From: Thalassovita taeanensis | GTDB taxonomy: Bacteria > Pseudomonadota > Alphaproteobacteria > Rhodobacterales > Rhodobacteraceae | Length of the DNA: 64,000 nucleotides | Direction of reading: 5' to 3' | NCBI RefSeq assembly: GCF_900110775.1 | Contig: NZ_FOEP01000002.1 | Coordinates: forward strand, 372,001-436,000 | Shown here: positions 1-9,495 of the stretch, piece by piece | Position numbering within the stretch: the first letter of the stretch is position 1 | How the letters are laid out: each line of letters starts with the position of its first letter | Made by a program: the position numbers and the translations under genes | The notes under the pieces: generated by a model | Told to the model about the DNA's origin: nothing | Databases searched by the model: none | The model's input: only the letters and a program-made list of their open reading frames with translations

Positions 1-377
1 ACCTGTCCGCCCGGCACGAAATCCACCACCACCATCACCACCATGATGACGAAGACCACGATCACGAGGATGATCACCACCACGAGCACGGCCACGACGA
101 ATTCGATTCCTTCGTCGTCACCCGCGCCGAAATCGTCGATCCCAAAGCCTTCGCCGCGCAGCTGTCCGAGGTGATCCGCGCCCATGACATCCTCCGCCTC
201 AAGGGCTTTGCCGCCGTCACCGGCAAACCGATGCGCCTGACGGTGCAAGCCGTCGGGCCGCGTGTCGACAGCTACTTCGACCAACCCTTCGGCAGCCAAC
301 CGCGCGAAACCAAACTGGTGGTGATTGGCCAGGCGGGCCTTGACCGCGCCGCGATCGAGGCAGCCCTTCAGGCATGA
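1..377 (+). CDS. cobW: CobW-type metallochaperone GTPase, C-terminal part (cut by window edge)
   Basis: The reading frame is open from base 3 and gives 124 residues before the TGA at 375-377. The N-terminal GTPase domain lies outside the window. The visible part starts with a His/Asp/Glu-rich linker (bases 15-95: 15 His in 27 codons, including seven in a row). A CobW C-terminal domain follows, with the motifs LRLKGFAAVTGKP and RVDSYFDQPF. CobW proteins (COG0523) are metal-binding GTPases linked to cobalt delivery for aerobic cobalamin synthesis; a His-rich linker is common in the family. Its stop overlaps the next start (ATGA), so the two are translationally coupled, and cobN follows downstream. 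Confidence is high for the family; the GTPase motifs could not be checked. Confidence 0.88.
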   Translation, partial: LSARHEIHHHHHHHDDEDHDHEDDHHHEHGHDEFDSFVVTRAEIVDPKAFAAQLSEVIRAHDILRLKGFAAVTGKPMRLTVQAVGPRVDSYFDQPFGSQPRETKLVVIGQAGLDRAAIEAALQA

Positions 378-829
378 CCCTGAGCATCGCCCCCGAAAGC
401 CCGCTCACCGACGCGGGCCGCGCCCTCGTCGCGGGCAGCCAAAGGGCGCTGCTTGATGTCTTCCCCCCCGAAGACATCTTTTCCTTCACCGCCGAGGAAC
501 TGACCACCCCCGGCACAACCTTCCTCGTCGCCCGCAAGGGCGGCGCGGCACTGGGCTGTGTGGCTCTGGTGGATTGCGGTGATTACGCCGAGGTCAAACG
601 CCTCTATGTGCCTGCTGCCGGGCGAGGTCAGGGCATCGCCCGCGCCCTGATGCAGGCACTGGAAAAGACTGCCCGCGCCATGGGCAAAAACGCGATCTTG
701 CTGGAAACCGGCGACGCGCTGATCGCCGCCGTGGCGCTCTATACCGCGCTCGGATATACCAAGCGCGGTCCTTTCGGTGCCTATCCTGAACACCCCGCCA
801 GCCTTTTCATGGGAAAACAGCTGGCATGA
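374..829 (+). CDS. GNAT-family N-acetyltransferase
   Basis: A 151-residue protein of normal GNAT length. The acetyl-CoA pyrophosphate loop appears as RGQGIA at residues 84-89, preceded by the beta strand VKRLYVP and followed by the helix RALMQALEKTA. The C-terminal YTALGYTKRGPFGAYPE is the usual GNAT strand and turn that lines the acceptor site. The ATG overlaps the cobW stop (ATGA), placing it in the cobW-cobN transcription unit. The acceptor substrate cannot be read from the sequence. Similar small acetyltransferases sit in Rhodobacterales cobalamin clusters, but no direct role in cobalamin synthesis is established. Confidence 0.85.
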   Translation: MTLSIAPESPLTDAGRALVAGSQRALLDVFPPEDIFSFTAEELTTPGTTFLVARKGGAALGCVALVDCGDYAEVKRLYVPAAGRGQGIARALMQALEKTARAMGKNAILLETGDALIAAVALYTALGYTKRGPFGAYPEHPASLFMGKQLA

Positions 830-834
830 TGTGC

Positions 835-1005
835 TCAGTCCTCGGTTTTCGCCTTGGCCGCTGCTGCCGCCTTCATCCGCTCCAGCAGCTCCGCCTTGGT
901 CGAACGGTTGCCCGCGCCGGATTTTCCGCCGCCGCGCTCAACATGCTCATTGTGGCGGGGTTGATTCTTGGGGCCCTTGGGGGCGCCCGACTTGCCGTAA
1001 TCCAT
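835..1005 (-). CDS. Small Gly/Lys-rich protein of unknown function
   Basis: A 56-residue basic protein on the strand opposite the cobalamin genes, filling most of the gap between the GNAT gene and cobN. It begins MDYGKSGAPKGPKNQ, has a Gly/Ser/Lys-rich and probably disordered middle, and ends in a predicted helix with the motif TKAELLERMKAAAAAKAK. The start is supported by a Shine-Dalgarno sequence (AGGAAAGG on the minus strand, plus-strand 1013-1020) seven bases upstream; a longer frame to 1062 has no such signal. I recall short proteins of this look beside cobN in other Rhodobacterales, but know no function. Nothing suggests a signal peptide or membrane segment. Confidence 0.65.
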   Translation of the reverse strand: MDYGKSGAPKGPKNQPRHNEHVERGGGKSGAGNRSTKAELLERMKAAAAAKAKTED

Positions 1006-1076
1006 GATCGTGCCTTTCCTGGCTCTGATGCCGCTCTTGCCCGAATCCACGCCCCGGCACAAGAAGGAGCCTGCTG

Positions 1077-4000
1077 ATGCACCTGCTCGCCGCTACCCCC
1101 GGATCCATCGACGATGGCAAAGAACCGGTCGATCTGGGCCAAAGCCCCGCCGACGTGGTCTTCATCTCCGCCGCCGATACCGAGCTTGCCGCCCTGTCGC
1201 AGGCCCGCACCGAAATGACCGACCCGCCAAGCCTGCGGCTGGCCAATCTCACCCACCTGCAACACCCGATGTCGGTGGACCTGCATCTGGACAATTGCGC
1301 CACCAAATCCCGACTGGTGATCGCCCGCATCCTCGGTGGCGCGGGCTATTGGAAATACGGATTCGAGCAATACGCCGCCCGGCTGGCCGAATGCGGCATC
1401 CCCTTCGCCGCCCTGCCCGGCGACGACAAACCCGACGCCGACCTGCGCGGCCTCTCCACCGTGTCGACCGACGATTACGACGCCCTGTGGTCCTACATGG
1501 TCGAAGGCGGCCCGCAAAATGCCAGCAACTTCCTCGCCCATGCCCGCTGGATGCTCACCGACCACCGCGCCGAGGACAGCCGCCCGCAAGCCGCCAAACC
1601 GCTTCTGCGCGCCGGGGTCTACTGGCCCGGCGCCGGGGTGTCCGACCTCGCCGCCGCCCAATCCGGCTGGTCCGCAGGTGCCCCCGTCGTGCCGATCATC
1701 TTTTACCGCGCGCTGGTGCAGGGCGCCGGGCTGAACCCGATCAACCGGCTGGTGAAATCCCTGCTGCGTCAGGGGCTGAACCCGCTGCCGATCTTCGTGG
1801 CCTCGCTGAAAGACCCAGTCTCGACCGCCACCCTCGAAACCCTCTTCACTGCGGCGCCGCCAACCCTGATCCTCAACGCCACCTCCTTCGCCGTCGGCAG
1901 CCCCCACGCAGGCGACGACAGCCCGAAAAATCCGCTGACCATGCCCGCCGCCAACGCCGCGCCAGTGTTCCAAACCGTCCTCGCCTCCTCGACCGAGGAA
2001 ACCTGGGCCACCGGCCTCACCGGGCTCTCGGCCCGCGACATCGCGATGAACGTCGCTCTGCCAGAGGTCGATGGCCGCATCCTCAGCCGCGCGATCTCGT
2101 TCAAGGACGAAGCGTACTTTGACGACGCCACCGAATGCCCCATCGCCACCTACCGCGCTCAGGGTAACCGGATCGACTTCGTGGCGCGCCTCGCCGCCAA
2201 CTGGGCCAAACTGCGCCACACCCCGGCCCCCGACCGCCGCGTCGCACTGATCCTCGCCAACTATCCCAACAAGGACGGCCGCCTCGCCAATGGCGTCGGC
2301 CTCGACACCCCCGCCGCCACGGTCCACACCCTCAACCTGCTGGCGCAAAATGGCTACACCATCGCGGACGCCCCACAAGACAGCGACACGCTGATGCAGT
2401 CGATCCTGTCCGGCCCCACCAACTGGCTCACCGACCGCGCCCAACGCACCGGCGGCACCCACATGCCGCTCGCCGATTACCTGACCCACTACGCCCAATT
2501 GCCGTGGGAGCTGCGCGAACAGATCGAAACCCGCTGGGGGAAGCCCGAACAAGACCCCTTCTTTCTGACCGAAATACTCAATTCCGACGGCACCACAGAC
2601 GCCAACACCGGCGCAGGCTTCGCCCTGTCGATCCTGCCGCACGGCAACGCCGTGATCGGCATCCAGCCCGCCCGCGGCTATAACATCGACCCGACCGACA
2701 CCTACCATTCGCCGGACCTCGTGCCGCCACACAACTACCTCGCGTTCTACTTCTGGCTCCGGCACAGCTTCGGCGCCCATGCCCTCGTACATATGGGCAA
2801 ACACGGCAACCTCGAATGGCTGCCCGGCAAGGCGCTGGCCCTGTCCGAAACCTGCTGGCCCGAGGCGGTGTTCGGCCCCACCCCGCATCTCTATCCCTTC
2901 ATCGTCAACGACCCCGGCGAAGGCACCCAGGCCAAACGCCGCGCCCAAGCCGTGATCATCGATCACCTGACCCCGCCGCTGACCCGTGCCGAAACCTACG
3001 GCCCCCTGCGCGACCTCGAAGCGCTGGTGGATGAATATTACGAGGCCGCAGGCGTCGACCCCCGCCGCATCGCCCACCTGCGCCGCGAGATCCTGACCCT
3101 CACCGCCGCCACCGGCCTTGATCAGGACGTCGGCATGCAGGGCACCGACGAAGATACCGATCTGGCCAAACTCGACGCCTACCTGTGCGAGTTGAAAGAG
3201 GCGCAGATCCGCGACGGGCTGCATATCTTCGGCCAATCCCCCACCGGCGTGCAGGAACGTGACCTCGCCATCGCCCTCACCCGCGTGCCGCGCGGCGACG
3301 GCAAGGGCGAAGACGCCTCGCTGATCCGCGCACTGGCCAGCGACTTCGCGCTCGACTTCGACCCGCTCGATGCCGATATGGCAGCCCCCTGGACCGGCCC
3401 GCGCCCCAACGCGCTGACCCGCCTCACCACCGATCCGTGGCGCTCGACTGGCGACACGGTCGAGCGGATTGAGCTGCTGGCCATCGCCGCGCTGGACGGG
3501 CAAGCAGAAGCCCCCGGCCCCAACAGTGCAACCGTCCTGAGCCATATCGGCCAGAGCATCCGCCCCACCGTCGCCGCCTGCGGCCCGGCCGAAGGCGCGG
3601 GCCTCCTCACCGCCCTTGCGGGGCAGTTCGTCGCCCCGGCGCCCTCCGGCGCGCCCACGCGGGGACGGCTCGACACCCTTCCAACCGGCAGGAATTTCTT
3701 CAGCGTCGACAGCCGCGCCGTGCCCACCCCCACCGCTTGGGCGCTGGGGTGGAAATCCGCCAATCTGCTGCTGGAAAGGCACCTGCAAACCCACGGTGAC
3801 TGGCCTCGCACCCTTCTGCTGACCGCCTGGGGCACCGCCAACATGCGCACCGGGGGCGATGACATCGCCCAATGCCTTGCCCTGATGGGCGTCAAACCGA
3901 AATGGGACAGCGCCAACCGCCGCGTCACCGGGTTCGAGATCATCCCCCACACCGCCCTTGGCCGCCCCCGCGTCGATGTCACCCTGCGCATCTCGGGCTT

Positions 4001-4817
4001 CTTCCGCGACGCCTTCCCGCAGCTGATCGCGCTTGTCGATTCAGCCGCCCGCGCCGTTATGGCGCTGGACGAACCCGACGACATCAACCCCGCAGCCGTC
4101 CGCGCCCGCACCGAAAACAGCCAATCCCGCGTGTTCGGCTCCAAACCCGGCGCCTACGGCGCGGGCCTGCAAGCGATGATCGACGAACGCCTGTGGTCCG
4201 ATAAATCCGATCTGGCCGAGGCCTATCTTGAATGGGGCAGCTACGCCTATGGCGCGGGCGAGGAAGGCCGCAAAGACCGCAACGCATTTGAGACCCGCCT
4301 TGGGCAAGCCGAGGCCATCGTTCAAAATCAGGACAACCGCGAACACGACCTGCTCGACAGCGACGATTATTATCAGTTCGAAGGCGGTGCCGCAGCAGCC
4401 ATTTCAACCCTGCAAGGCCGTGATCGCCCGATCTATCACAACGACCACTCGCGCCCCGAACGTCCGGTGATCCGTACCTTGGACGAAGAAATATCCCGCG
4501 TCCTGCGCTCGCGCGTCGTCAACCCGAAATGGATCGATGGGGTCAAGCGCCACGGCTACAAAGGCGCATTTGAAATCGCCGCCACGGTCGATTACCTCTT
4601 TGCCTTCGCCGCCACCACGGGGGCGGTGAAAAACCACCACTTCGACCTCGTGCATGCCGCCTTCCTCGAAGATGACGACACCCGCGACTTCATCGAAGCC
4701 CACAACGCCCCCGCCCTGCGCGAAATCGCCGAGCGCCTGTCCGAGGCCATCTCGCGCGGCCTCTGGACCCCGCGCTCCAACTCCGCCCGCACCCGGATCG
4801 CTGACCTTCTGGTATGA
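1077..4817 (+). CDS. cobN: Aerobic cobaltochelatase subunit CobN
   Basis: A 1246-residue protein, the usual length of alphaproteobacterial CobN. CobN is the large subunit of the ATP-dependent CobNST chelatase, which inserts cobalt into hydrogenobyrinic acid a,c-diamide in the oxygen-dependent cobalamin pathway. The family signature HMGKHGNLEWLPGK lies near residues 572-585, followed by YPFIVNDPGEGTQAKRR. The C-terminal part has the expected RVDVTLRISGFFRDAFPQL and GAYGAG motifs shared with the magnesium chelatase H subunit. The ATG is preceded by AAGAAGGAGC at 1061-1070. cobW lies just upstream; cobS and cobT are not in the window. I saw no cobalamin riboswitch in the short upstream gap. Confidence 0.97.
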   Translation: MHLLAATPGSIDDGKEPVDLGQSPADVVFISAADTELAALSQARTEMTDPPSLRLANLTHLQHPMSVDLHLDNCATKSRLVIARILGGAGYWKYGFEQYAARLAECGIPFAALPGDDKPDADLRGLSTVSTDDYDALWSYMVEGGPQNASNFLAHARWMLTDHRAEDSRPQAAKPLLRAGVYWPGAGVSDLAAAQSGWSAGAPVVPIIFYRALVQGAGLNPINRLVKSLLRQGLNPLPIFVASLKDPVSTATLETLFTAAPPTLILNATSFAVGSPHAGDDSPKNPLTMPAANAAPVFQTVLASSTEETWATGLTGLSARDIAMNVALPEVDGRILSRAISFKDEAYFDDATECPIATYRAQGNRIDFVARLAANWAKLRHTPAPDRRVALILANYPNKDGRLANGVGLDTPAATVHTLNLLAQNGYTIADAPQDSDTLMQSILSGPTNWLTDRAQRTGGTHMPLADYLTHYAQLPWELREQIETRWGKPEQDPFFLTEILNSDGTTDANTGAGFALSILPHGNAVIGIQPARGYNIDPTDTYHSPDLVPPHNYLAFYFWLRHSFGAHALVHMGKHGNLEWLPGKALALSETCWPEAVFGPTPHLYPFIVNDPGEGTQAKRRAQAVIIDHLTPPLTRAETYGPLRDLEALVDEYYEAAGVDPRRIAHLRREILTLTAATGLDQDVGMQGTDEDTDLAKLDAYLCELKEAQIRDGLHIFGQSPTGVQERDLAIALTRVPRGDGKGEDASLIRALASDFALDFDPLDADMAAPWTGPRPNALTRLTTDPWRSTGDTVERIELLAIAALDGQAEAPGPNSATVLSHIGQSIRPTVAACGPAEGAGLLTALAGQFVAPAPSGAPTRGRLDTLPTGRNFFSVDSRAVPTPTAWALGWKSANLLLERHLQTHGDWPRTLLLTAWGTANMRTGGDDIAQCLALMGVKPKWDSANRRVTGFEIIPHTALGRPRVDVTLRISGFFRDAFPQLIALVDSAARAVMALDEPDDINPAAVRARTENSQSRVFGSKPGAYGAGLQAMIDERLWSDKSDLAEAYLEWGSYAYGAGEEGRKDRNAFETRLGQAEAIVQNQDNREHDLLDSDDYYQFEGGAAAAISTLQGRDRPIYHNDHSRPERPVIRTLDEEISRVLRSRVVNPKWIDGVKRHGYKGAFEIAATVDYLFAFAATTGAVKNHHFDLVHAAFLEDDDTRDFIEAHNAPALREIAERLSEAISRGLWTPRSNSARTRIADLLV

Positions 4818-4866
4818 TCCCCAGATCCAATCCCGGCCACCGCCCTCGCCGCTCAACATATCGCCC

Positions 4867-4926
4867 CCCCGACCAATGTCGGGGCTTGCCTTGGTCGGCC
4901 TGTCAGGCTCTGCTGCCATGCAAGCC
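4867..4926 (+). promoter_or_regulatory. Structured leader with competing hairpins upstream of the DUF2478 gene
   Basis: In the 131-base gap between cobN and the DUF2478 gene, several perfect inverted repeats overlap. CCCCGA (4867-4872) pairs with TCGGGG (4879-4884). CCGACCAA (4869-4876) pairs with TTGGTCGG (4891-4898). GCCTG (4898-4902) pairs with CAGGC (4904-4908). GGCTTGC (4883-4889) pairs with GCAAGCC (4920-4926). The first two exclude each other, and the second also excludes the third at base 4898. This is the pattern of an attenuator or switching leader, but no known riboswitch class is recognised. It may instead be only the cobN terminator region. Confidence 0.4.
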
Positions 4927-4948
4927 ATTCAAACCTGAGTAGAGCCTG

Positions 4949-5467
4949 ATGCAACTTGCCTATGCGATCGCGCCGGGGCGCGGACAGACCAATATTCTGC
5001 TGAGCAGCGTCGCCGCGACCCTCGCCGCGCGCGGGCTGGCCTTGGCCGGAACGCTTCAGACCGACACCGGCTGTGAAACCGACCCCAGATGCGACATGGA
5101 TATCCGTGTGCTGCCCAACGGCCCGGTGATCCGCATCTCGCAATCACTGGGCGCCCAATCGCACGGCTGCCGCCTCGACCCCGACGCGCTGGAACAGGCC
5201 GTCGCCCTGACCGAGGCGCGGATCGCCGAAGGCGGCGTTGATCTGCTGATCGTCAACAAATTCGGCAAGCACGAGGCCGAAGGCCGCGGCTTTCGCAATG
5301 CCATCGCCGAAGCGCTGGCGCGCGACATTCCGGTACTGGTCGGCGTGAACAAACTCAATCAGGACGCGTTTTTCGCCTTTTGCCACGGCGAAGCCCACGA
5401 TGCTGACCACACGCCCGAGGCATTGCTCCGCTGGGCCGCACAGGTCTGTCCACCAAACCCGATCTGA
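4949..5467 (+). CDS. DUF2478 protein (THEP1/P-loop-like, unknown function)
   Basis: A 172-residue protein recognised as DUF2478 by the N-terminal [19 protein letters not shown], the middle [18 protein letters not shown] and the conserved [16 protein letters not shown] and IPVLVGVNK motifs. The strand order and the VNKFGK/VGVNK motifs resemble small P-loop nucleotide-binding proteins, although the N-terminal APGRGQTN is not a canonical Walker A. In alphaproteobacteria members often lie near molybdenum transport or cofactor genes, but no biochemical function is known to me. Here it lies between cobN and adenine deaminase, which does not settle its role. The ATG at 4949 follows a weak ribosome site. 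Confidence 0.8.
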   Translation: MQLAYAIAPGRGQTNILLSSVAATLAARGLALAGTLQTDTGCETDPRCDMDIRVLPNGPVIRISQSLGAQSHGCRLDPDALEQAVALTEARIAEGGVDLLIVNKFGKHEAEGRGFRNAIAEALARDIPVLVGVNKLNQDAFFAFCHGEAHDADHTPEALLRWAAQVCPPNPI

Positions 5468-5501
5468 CGCAGGCTCCCCCTCGCATCCCGCCGCACCCTG
5501 T

Positions 5502-5536
5502 GGCACTCTGTGCCCAACCGATCACAAAGGGGCACA
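5502..5536 (+). promoter_or_regulatory. Possible RBS-sequestering leader of adenine deaminase
   Basis: Directly before the adenine deaminase start two exclusive hairpins are possible. In the first, GGCAC (5502-5506) pairs with GTGCC (5510-5514) around a TCT loop. In the second, TGTGCCC (5509-5515) pairs with GGGCACA (5530-5536), burying the GGGG of the Shine-Dalgarno AAAGGGG (5526-5532). Opening and closing of the second stem could control translation. This is inferred from pairing only. Confidence 0.35.
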
Positions 5537-5538
5537 GC

Positions 5539-7233
5539 ATGACCGAGCTCGAACATCTGATTGATCAGGGCCGCGGCATCGCCCCCGCCGATATCGTCCT
5601 GCGCGGCGGCCGGATGCTTGACCTGATCACCGGCGATCTGCTGGAGGGCGATATCGCCATCTGCGGCGATACCATCGTCGGCACCTGCGACACCTACGAG
5701 GGCATCCGCGTGATCGACGTGACCGGGCTGATCCTCGTGCCCGGCTTCATTGACACCCACCTGCATATCGAAAGCTCGCTGGTCACCCCGTTTGAATTCG
5801 ACCGCTGCGTCGCCCCGCGCGGCGTCACCACCGCCATCTGTGACCCGCACGAGATTGCCAATGTCATCGGCACCGACGGCATCCGCTATTTCCAAGAGGC
5901 CGCAGAGCGCACCGTGATGAGCATCAAGGTACAGCTCAGCTCCTGCGTGCCCTCCACCGAGATGGAAACCGCAGGCGCCCGCATCGACGCCGCCGATCTG
6001 GCACCGCTGATGGGCCACCCCACCGGCATCGGGTTGGCCGAGTTCATGAACTTCCCCGGCGTGCTTTTCAAAGACCCCGGCGTGCTGGACAAACTCGCGC
6101 TGTTTCGCGGTCAGCATATCGACGGCCACGCCCCCATGCTGTCGGGCCGCGACCTCAACGGCTATATCGCCGCAGGCATCCGCACCGAACACGAGGCCAC
6201 GACCGCCGAAGAGGCGCTTGAAAAACTGCGCAAAGGCATGCGCATCCTGATCCGCGAAGGCTCGGTCTCCAAGGACCTGCACGCACTGGCCCCGATCCTG
6301 ACCGAACGCACCTCGCCCTATGTCGCGCTGTGCACCGACGATCGCAATCCGCTCGATATCGCCGAATACGGCCACCTGGATTACATGATCCGCACCCTGA
6401 TCGCCCTCGGCACGCCCGCGCTGGCCGCGTACCGCGCCGCCAGCCTGTCCGCAGCCGAGGCCTTCGGCCTCAAGGATCGCGGCCAGATCGCGCCGGGCAA
6501 ACGCGCCGATATCGTCGCCCTGCGCAGCCTTGAAGACTGCGATGCCCAACTGGTGCTCTGCGGCGGCGTGGAAGTCACCGATGCCGCCTTTGCCGCACGT
6601 CAGACCATTCCGCCCGTGGGCCGCAACTCGGTCAAGGCGCCCACCGTTTCGGCGCAGCACTTCCGCACTTCCGGCAACCGCGAAGACACCGACGTGATCG
6701 GCATCATCGAGGGCAAGATCATCACCGACCACCTGCATGAGGTGATCCCGATCGTTGACGGCGACAAACGCCCCGACATCACGCGCGACCTGATCAAGAT
6801 CGCGGTGATCGAACGCCACGGCAAGAACGGCAACATGGCCACCGGCTTTGTGCGTGGCTTCGGCCTGCAATCCGGTGCCATCGCCTCGACCGTCTGCCAC
6901 GACCACCATAACATCGCCGTTGTCGGCGCGGATTACGACGATATGGCGCTGGCCGCTAACCGCTTGGGCCAGATCGAAGGCGGCTTTGTCGTCACCCAAG
7001 GCGGCAAGGTTCTGGCCGAACTGCCGCTGCCCGTCGCCGGGTTGATGAGCCTCGATCCCTTCGAGACGGTCCGCGACCGGCTGATCAACCTGCGCGCCGC
7101 CGCCCGCGATCTGGGCGTGACACTGGAAGAACCCTTTCTGCAACTGGCCTTTCTGGCGCTGCCGGTGATCCCCAATCTCAAGATCACTGATCGCGGGCTG
7201 GTCGATGTGAACCGGTTCGAGATCATATCGTAA
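5539..7233 (+). CDS. ade: Adenine deaminase
   Basis: A 564-residue amidohydrolase that matches bacterial adenine deaminase (YicP/AdeC type), which converts adenine to hypoxanthine and ammonia in purine salvage. The metal-binding [10 protein letters not shown] motif lies near residues 72-81, followed by the family-typical [11 protein letters not shown] and later [15 protein letters not shown]. The C-terminal domain has [11 protein letters not shown] near residue 453. Start 5539 was chosen over an in-frame ATG at 5500 because AAAGGGG lies six bases upstream and the protein then begins at the conserved N-terminus. The gene stands alone. I see no adjoining purine transporter. Confidence 0.93.
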   Translation: MTELEHLIDQGRGIAPADIVLRGGRMLDLITGDLLEGDIAICGDTIVGTCDTYEGIRVIDVTGLILVPGFIDTHLHIESSLVTPFEFDRCVAPRGVTTAICDPHEIANVIGTDGIRYFQEAAERTVMSIKVQLSSCVPSTEMETAGARIDAADLAPLMGHPTGIGLAEFMNFPGVLFKDPGVLDKLALFRGQHIDGHAPMLSGRDLNGYIAAGIRTEHEATTAEEALEKLRKGMRILIREGSVSKDLHALAPILTERTSPYVALCTDDRNPLDIAEYGHLDYMIRTLIALGTPALAAYRAASLSAAEAFGLKDRGQIAPGKRADIVALRSLEDCDAQLVLCGGVEVTDAAFAARQTIPPVGRNSVKAPTVSAQHFRTSGNREDTDVIGIIEGKIITDHLHEVIPIVDGDKRPDITRDLIKIAVIERHGKNGNMATGFVRGFGLQSGAIASTVCHDHHNIAVVGADYDDMALAANRLGQIEGGFVVTQGGKVLAELPLPVAGLMSLDPFETVRDRLINLRAAARDLGVTLEEPFLQLAFLALPVIPNLKITDRGLVDVNRFEIIS

Positions 7234-7251
7234 CCTCACGTCACGGAAATA

Positions 7252-7266
7252 TTCTGCAATGCAAAC
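7252..7266 (+). promoter_or_regulatory. TTCTGCA-A-TGCAAAC palindrome (candidate operator)
   Basis: TTCTGCAATGCAAAC is an imperfect palindrome built on TGCA-N-TGCA. It ends 14 bases before the candidate -35 box of the gene at 7394. A near-identical 15-base palindrome occurs at 17126-17140 upstream of the MaoC hydratase gene. TGC/GCA palindromes are reported for PhaR-type regulators in related bacteria; whether this is such a site is inference. Confidence 0.4.
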
Positions 7267-7280
7267 GGGAATTCCGCGCA

Positions 7281-7309
7281 TTGACGCATACCCCCCGACG
7301 CTTTAGTTT
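7281..7309 (+). promoter_or_regulatory. Candidate sigma-70 promoter of the PimF-like operon
   Basis: TTGACG (7281-7286) and TAGTTT (7304-7309) are separated by 17 bases. The -10 match is weak. The position about 85 bases before the operon start, with an operator-like palindrome just upstream, makes it plausible. Confidence 0.3.
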
Positions 7310-7393
7310 TTACCCGAGGGAAGGAGGATCAACGGCGTACAAGCCGCGGACTGCTTTCCTGTTTGAAATAGTAATTTGACGGAAAGCACAGAC

Positions 7394-9493
7394 ATGCCCG
7401 ACATTGAACAGATCAACGATCAAATTTCGATTGAACGGCAGGGCGATATCGCCCTGATCTGTATCAATAATCCACCTGTGAACGCGTCCGGTCAGATCGT
7501 GCGCCAAGGCCTGCAAGACGCGGTGACGCGGCTGAACGCGGAAAATACCGCGCGGGTCATCGCCATCTATGCGGCGGGCCGCACCTTCGTGGCAGGCGCA
7601 GACATCACCGAATTTGGCAAACCGCCACAGCCGCCCGCCCTGCCCGATGTGTTCAACGTGATGGAAGCAAGCACCATTCCGCTGATCTCGGTCATCCACG
7701 GCACCGCCCTTGGTGGCGGGCTGGAGCTTGGGCTGGCCACGCACGCCCGCGTCGGGATCGAAGGCTTGCGTGTTGGCCTGCCCGAAATCAACCTTGGCCT
7801 GCTGCCCGGTGCCGGTGGCACCCAGCGGCTGCCGCGCCTGACCGGCATTCCCTTCGCGCTCGACATGTGCCTTTCGGGCCGTCAGGTCGGCGCGAAAGAG
7901 GCGCTGGAGAACGGCATCATCGACCTGTTGGTGTCGGGCGATCCGCGCGACGTGGCGCTGACCGCCGCGCAGCAGGTGCTCGATGGCACGCTTCCGACCC
8001 GCCGCACCAGCGAAGTCGAAACCCAACCCGACGACAATGCGCTGGCCGAAACCGCGGCGATGCTGAAAGCGAAACAGCCGCATATGTTTTCGCCCCACAA
8101 GATCGTCGAGGCGATTGCCGCCTCGACCGGGCCGCTGGCGGACGGGCTGAAGGTCGAACGACAGGCCTTCATCGACTCGATGAACACCCCGCAACGTGCC
8201 GGCATGATCCACGCCTTTTTTGGCGAACGCGCCGTGTCGAACATCCCCGAAGCCAAAGGCCCCGCCCGCGAAATCGCCAAGATCGGCGTGATCGGCGGCG
8301 GCACCATGGGCTCTGGCATCGCCACCTCCTGCCTGCTGGCGGGCATTCCGGTGCGCTTGATCGAAGTCGCTCAGGACGGGCTGGACCGGGGCATTGCCAC
8401 GGTCACAAAGAACCTCGACGGTGCCGTGTCGCGCGGCAAGCTCAGCCCCGAGAAACGTGATGCCACCCTGGCAATGCTGACCCCCTCGCTTGTGATGGAC
8501 GATCTGGCCGATGTCGATCTGGTGATCGAGGCCGTGTTCGAAAACATGGACGTCAAGAAAGACATCTTCGGAAAGCTGAACACGATCTGCAAACCCGGCG
8601 CGATTCTGGCCTCCAACACCTCCTATCTGGATGTGAACGAAATCGCTGCGGCCACCACTCGCGCGCAGGACGTCATCGGGCTGCATTTCTTCAGCCCGGC
8701 GCATGTGATGCGCCTGCTGGAAATCGTCGTGGCCGACAAGACCGCCCCCGATGTTGTCGCCAGCGGGTTCGCCCTGGCAAAGCGGCTGAAGAAAGTCGGC
8801 GTGCGCGCTGGCGTCTGCGACGGCTTCATCGGCAACCGCATTCTGGCACACTATTCGAAAACCGCCAGCTATCTGGTGCTGGACGGCGCCACGCCGCAAC
8901 AGGTGGATGCGGCACTGGAAGGATTCGGCTTCGCCATGGGCCCGCATAAGGTCGGCGATTTGGCCGGACTGGACATCGGCTGGATGACCCGCAAGCGCAA
9001 AGCCGAAACCCGCGACCCCAACGAACGCTACGCCGGGGACGTCGCCGACCGCATTTGCGAACACGGCTGGTTCGGCCGCAAGACGGGACAGGGGTACTAC
9101 ATCTACAACGCCGGCGCCCCGATCCCCAACCCCGAGGTCGCCAATATCATCGACGCCGTGCGCGCCGAAAAAGGCATCACGCCAAGAACCTTCACCGATC
9201 AGGACATCATCGACCGCTACATGACCGCGATGATCTGCGAGGCCGCCCGCGTGGTCGAAGACGGCACCGCCCGCCGCCCCGTGGACGTGGATATGGTGTT
9301 CCTCTTTGGCTACGGCTTTCCGCGCCACCGGGGCGGGCCGCTGCACTATGCTGATACGATCGGGGCGGCTGAACTGCTGACCCGGATCAAGACCTATGCC
9401 GTCGAAGACGCCAATTACTGGCAGGCGCCCGCCCTGCTGGAAAAAATGGCGGCTGACGGAACAACTTTTGCTGATCTTAACAAGGGGGCCTGA
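7394..9493 (+). CDS. Bifunctional enoyl-CoA hydratase/3-hydroxyacyl-CoA dehydrogenase (FadB/PimF type)
   Basis: A 699-residue fusion. The N-terminal crotonase domain (about residues 10-190) has [11 protein letters not shown] and [19 protein letters not shown] with [16 protein letters not shown]-like catalytic glutamates ([20 protein letters not shown]). The NAD-binding domain begins near residue 297 with [15 protein letters not shown], and the dehydrogenase His lies in [12 protein letters not shown]. It catalyses hydration of trans-2-enoyl-CoA and NAD-dependent oxidation of the 3-hydroxyacyl-CoA. The genome order with the next two dehydrogenase genes matches the pimF-C-D arrangement of Rhodopseudomonas palustris dicarboxylate degradation. 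The ATG at 7394 is preferred to an in-frame TTG at 7376 because GGAAAG lies seven bases upstream. Confidence 0.92.
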   Translation: MPDIEQINDQISIERQGDIALICINNPPVNASGQIVRQGLQDAVTRLNAENTARVIAIYAAGRTFVAGADITEFGKPPQPPALPDVFNVMEASTIPLISVIHGTALGGGLELGLATHARVGIEGLRVGLPEINLGLLPGAGGTQRLPRLTGIPFALDMCLSGRQVGAKEALENGIIDLLVSGDPRDVALTAAQQVLDGTLPTRRTSEVETQPDDNALAETAAMLKAKQPHMFSPHKIVEAIAASTGPLADGLKVERQAFIDSMNTPQRAGMIHAFFGERAVSNIPEAKGPAREIAKIGVIGGGTMGSGIATSCLLAGIPVRLIEVAQDGLDRGIATVTKNLDGAVSRGKLSPEKRDATLAMLTPSLVMDDLADVDLVIEAVFENMDVKKDIFGKLNTICKPGAILASNTSYLDVNEIAAATTRAQDVIGLHFFSPAHVMRLLEIVVADKTAPDVVASGFALAKRLKKVGVRAGVCDGFIGNRILAHYSKTASYLVLDGATPQQVDAALEGFGFAMGPHKVGDLAGLDIGWMTRKRKAETRDPNERYAGDVADRICEHGWFGRKTGQGYYIYNAGAPIPNPEVANIIDAVRAEKGITPRTFTDQDIIDRYMTAMICEAARVVEDGTARRPVDVDMVFLFGYGFPRHRGGPLHYADTIGAAELLTRIKTYAVEDANYWQAPALLEKMAADGTTFADLNKGA

Positions 9494-9495
9494 CA

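Noticed and set aside
1006-1076. Cobalamin riboswitch before cobN
   Set aside because: The gap is too short and no B12-box-like sequence is present.
873-3950. Very long open frame antisense to cobN
   Set aside because: The translation is low-complexity Gly/Val/Arg-rich, has no domain motif, and mirrors the codon bias of cobN on the other strand. Long antisense frames are usual in high-GC genomes.
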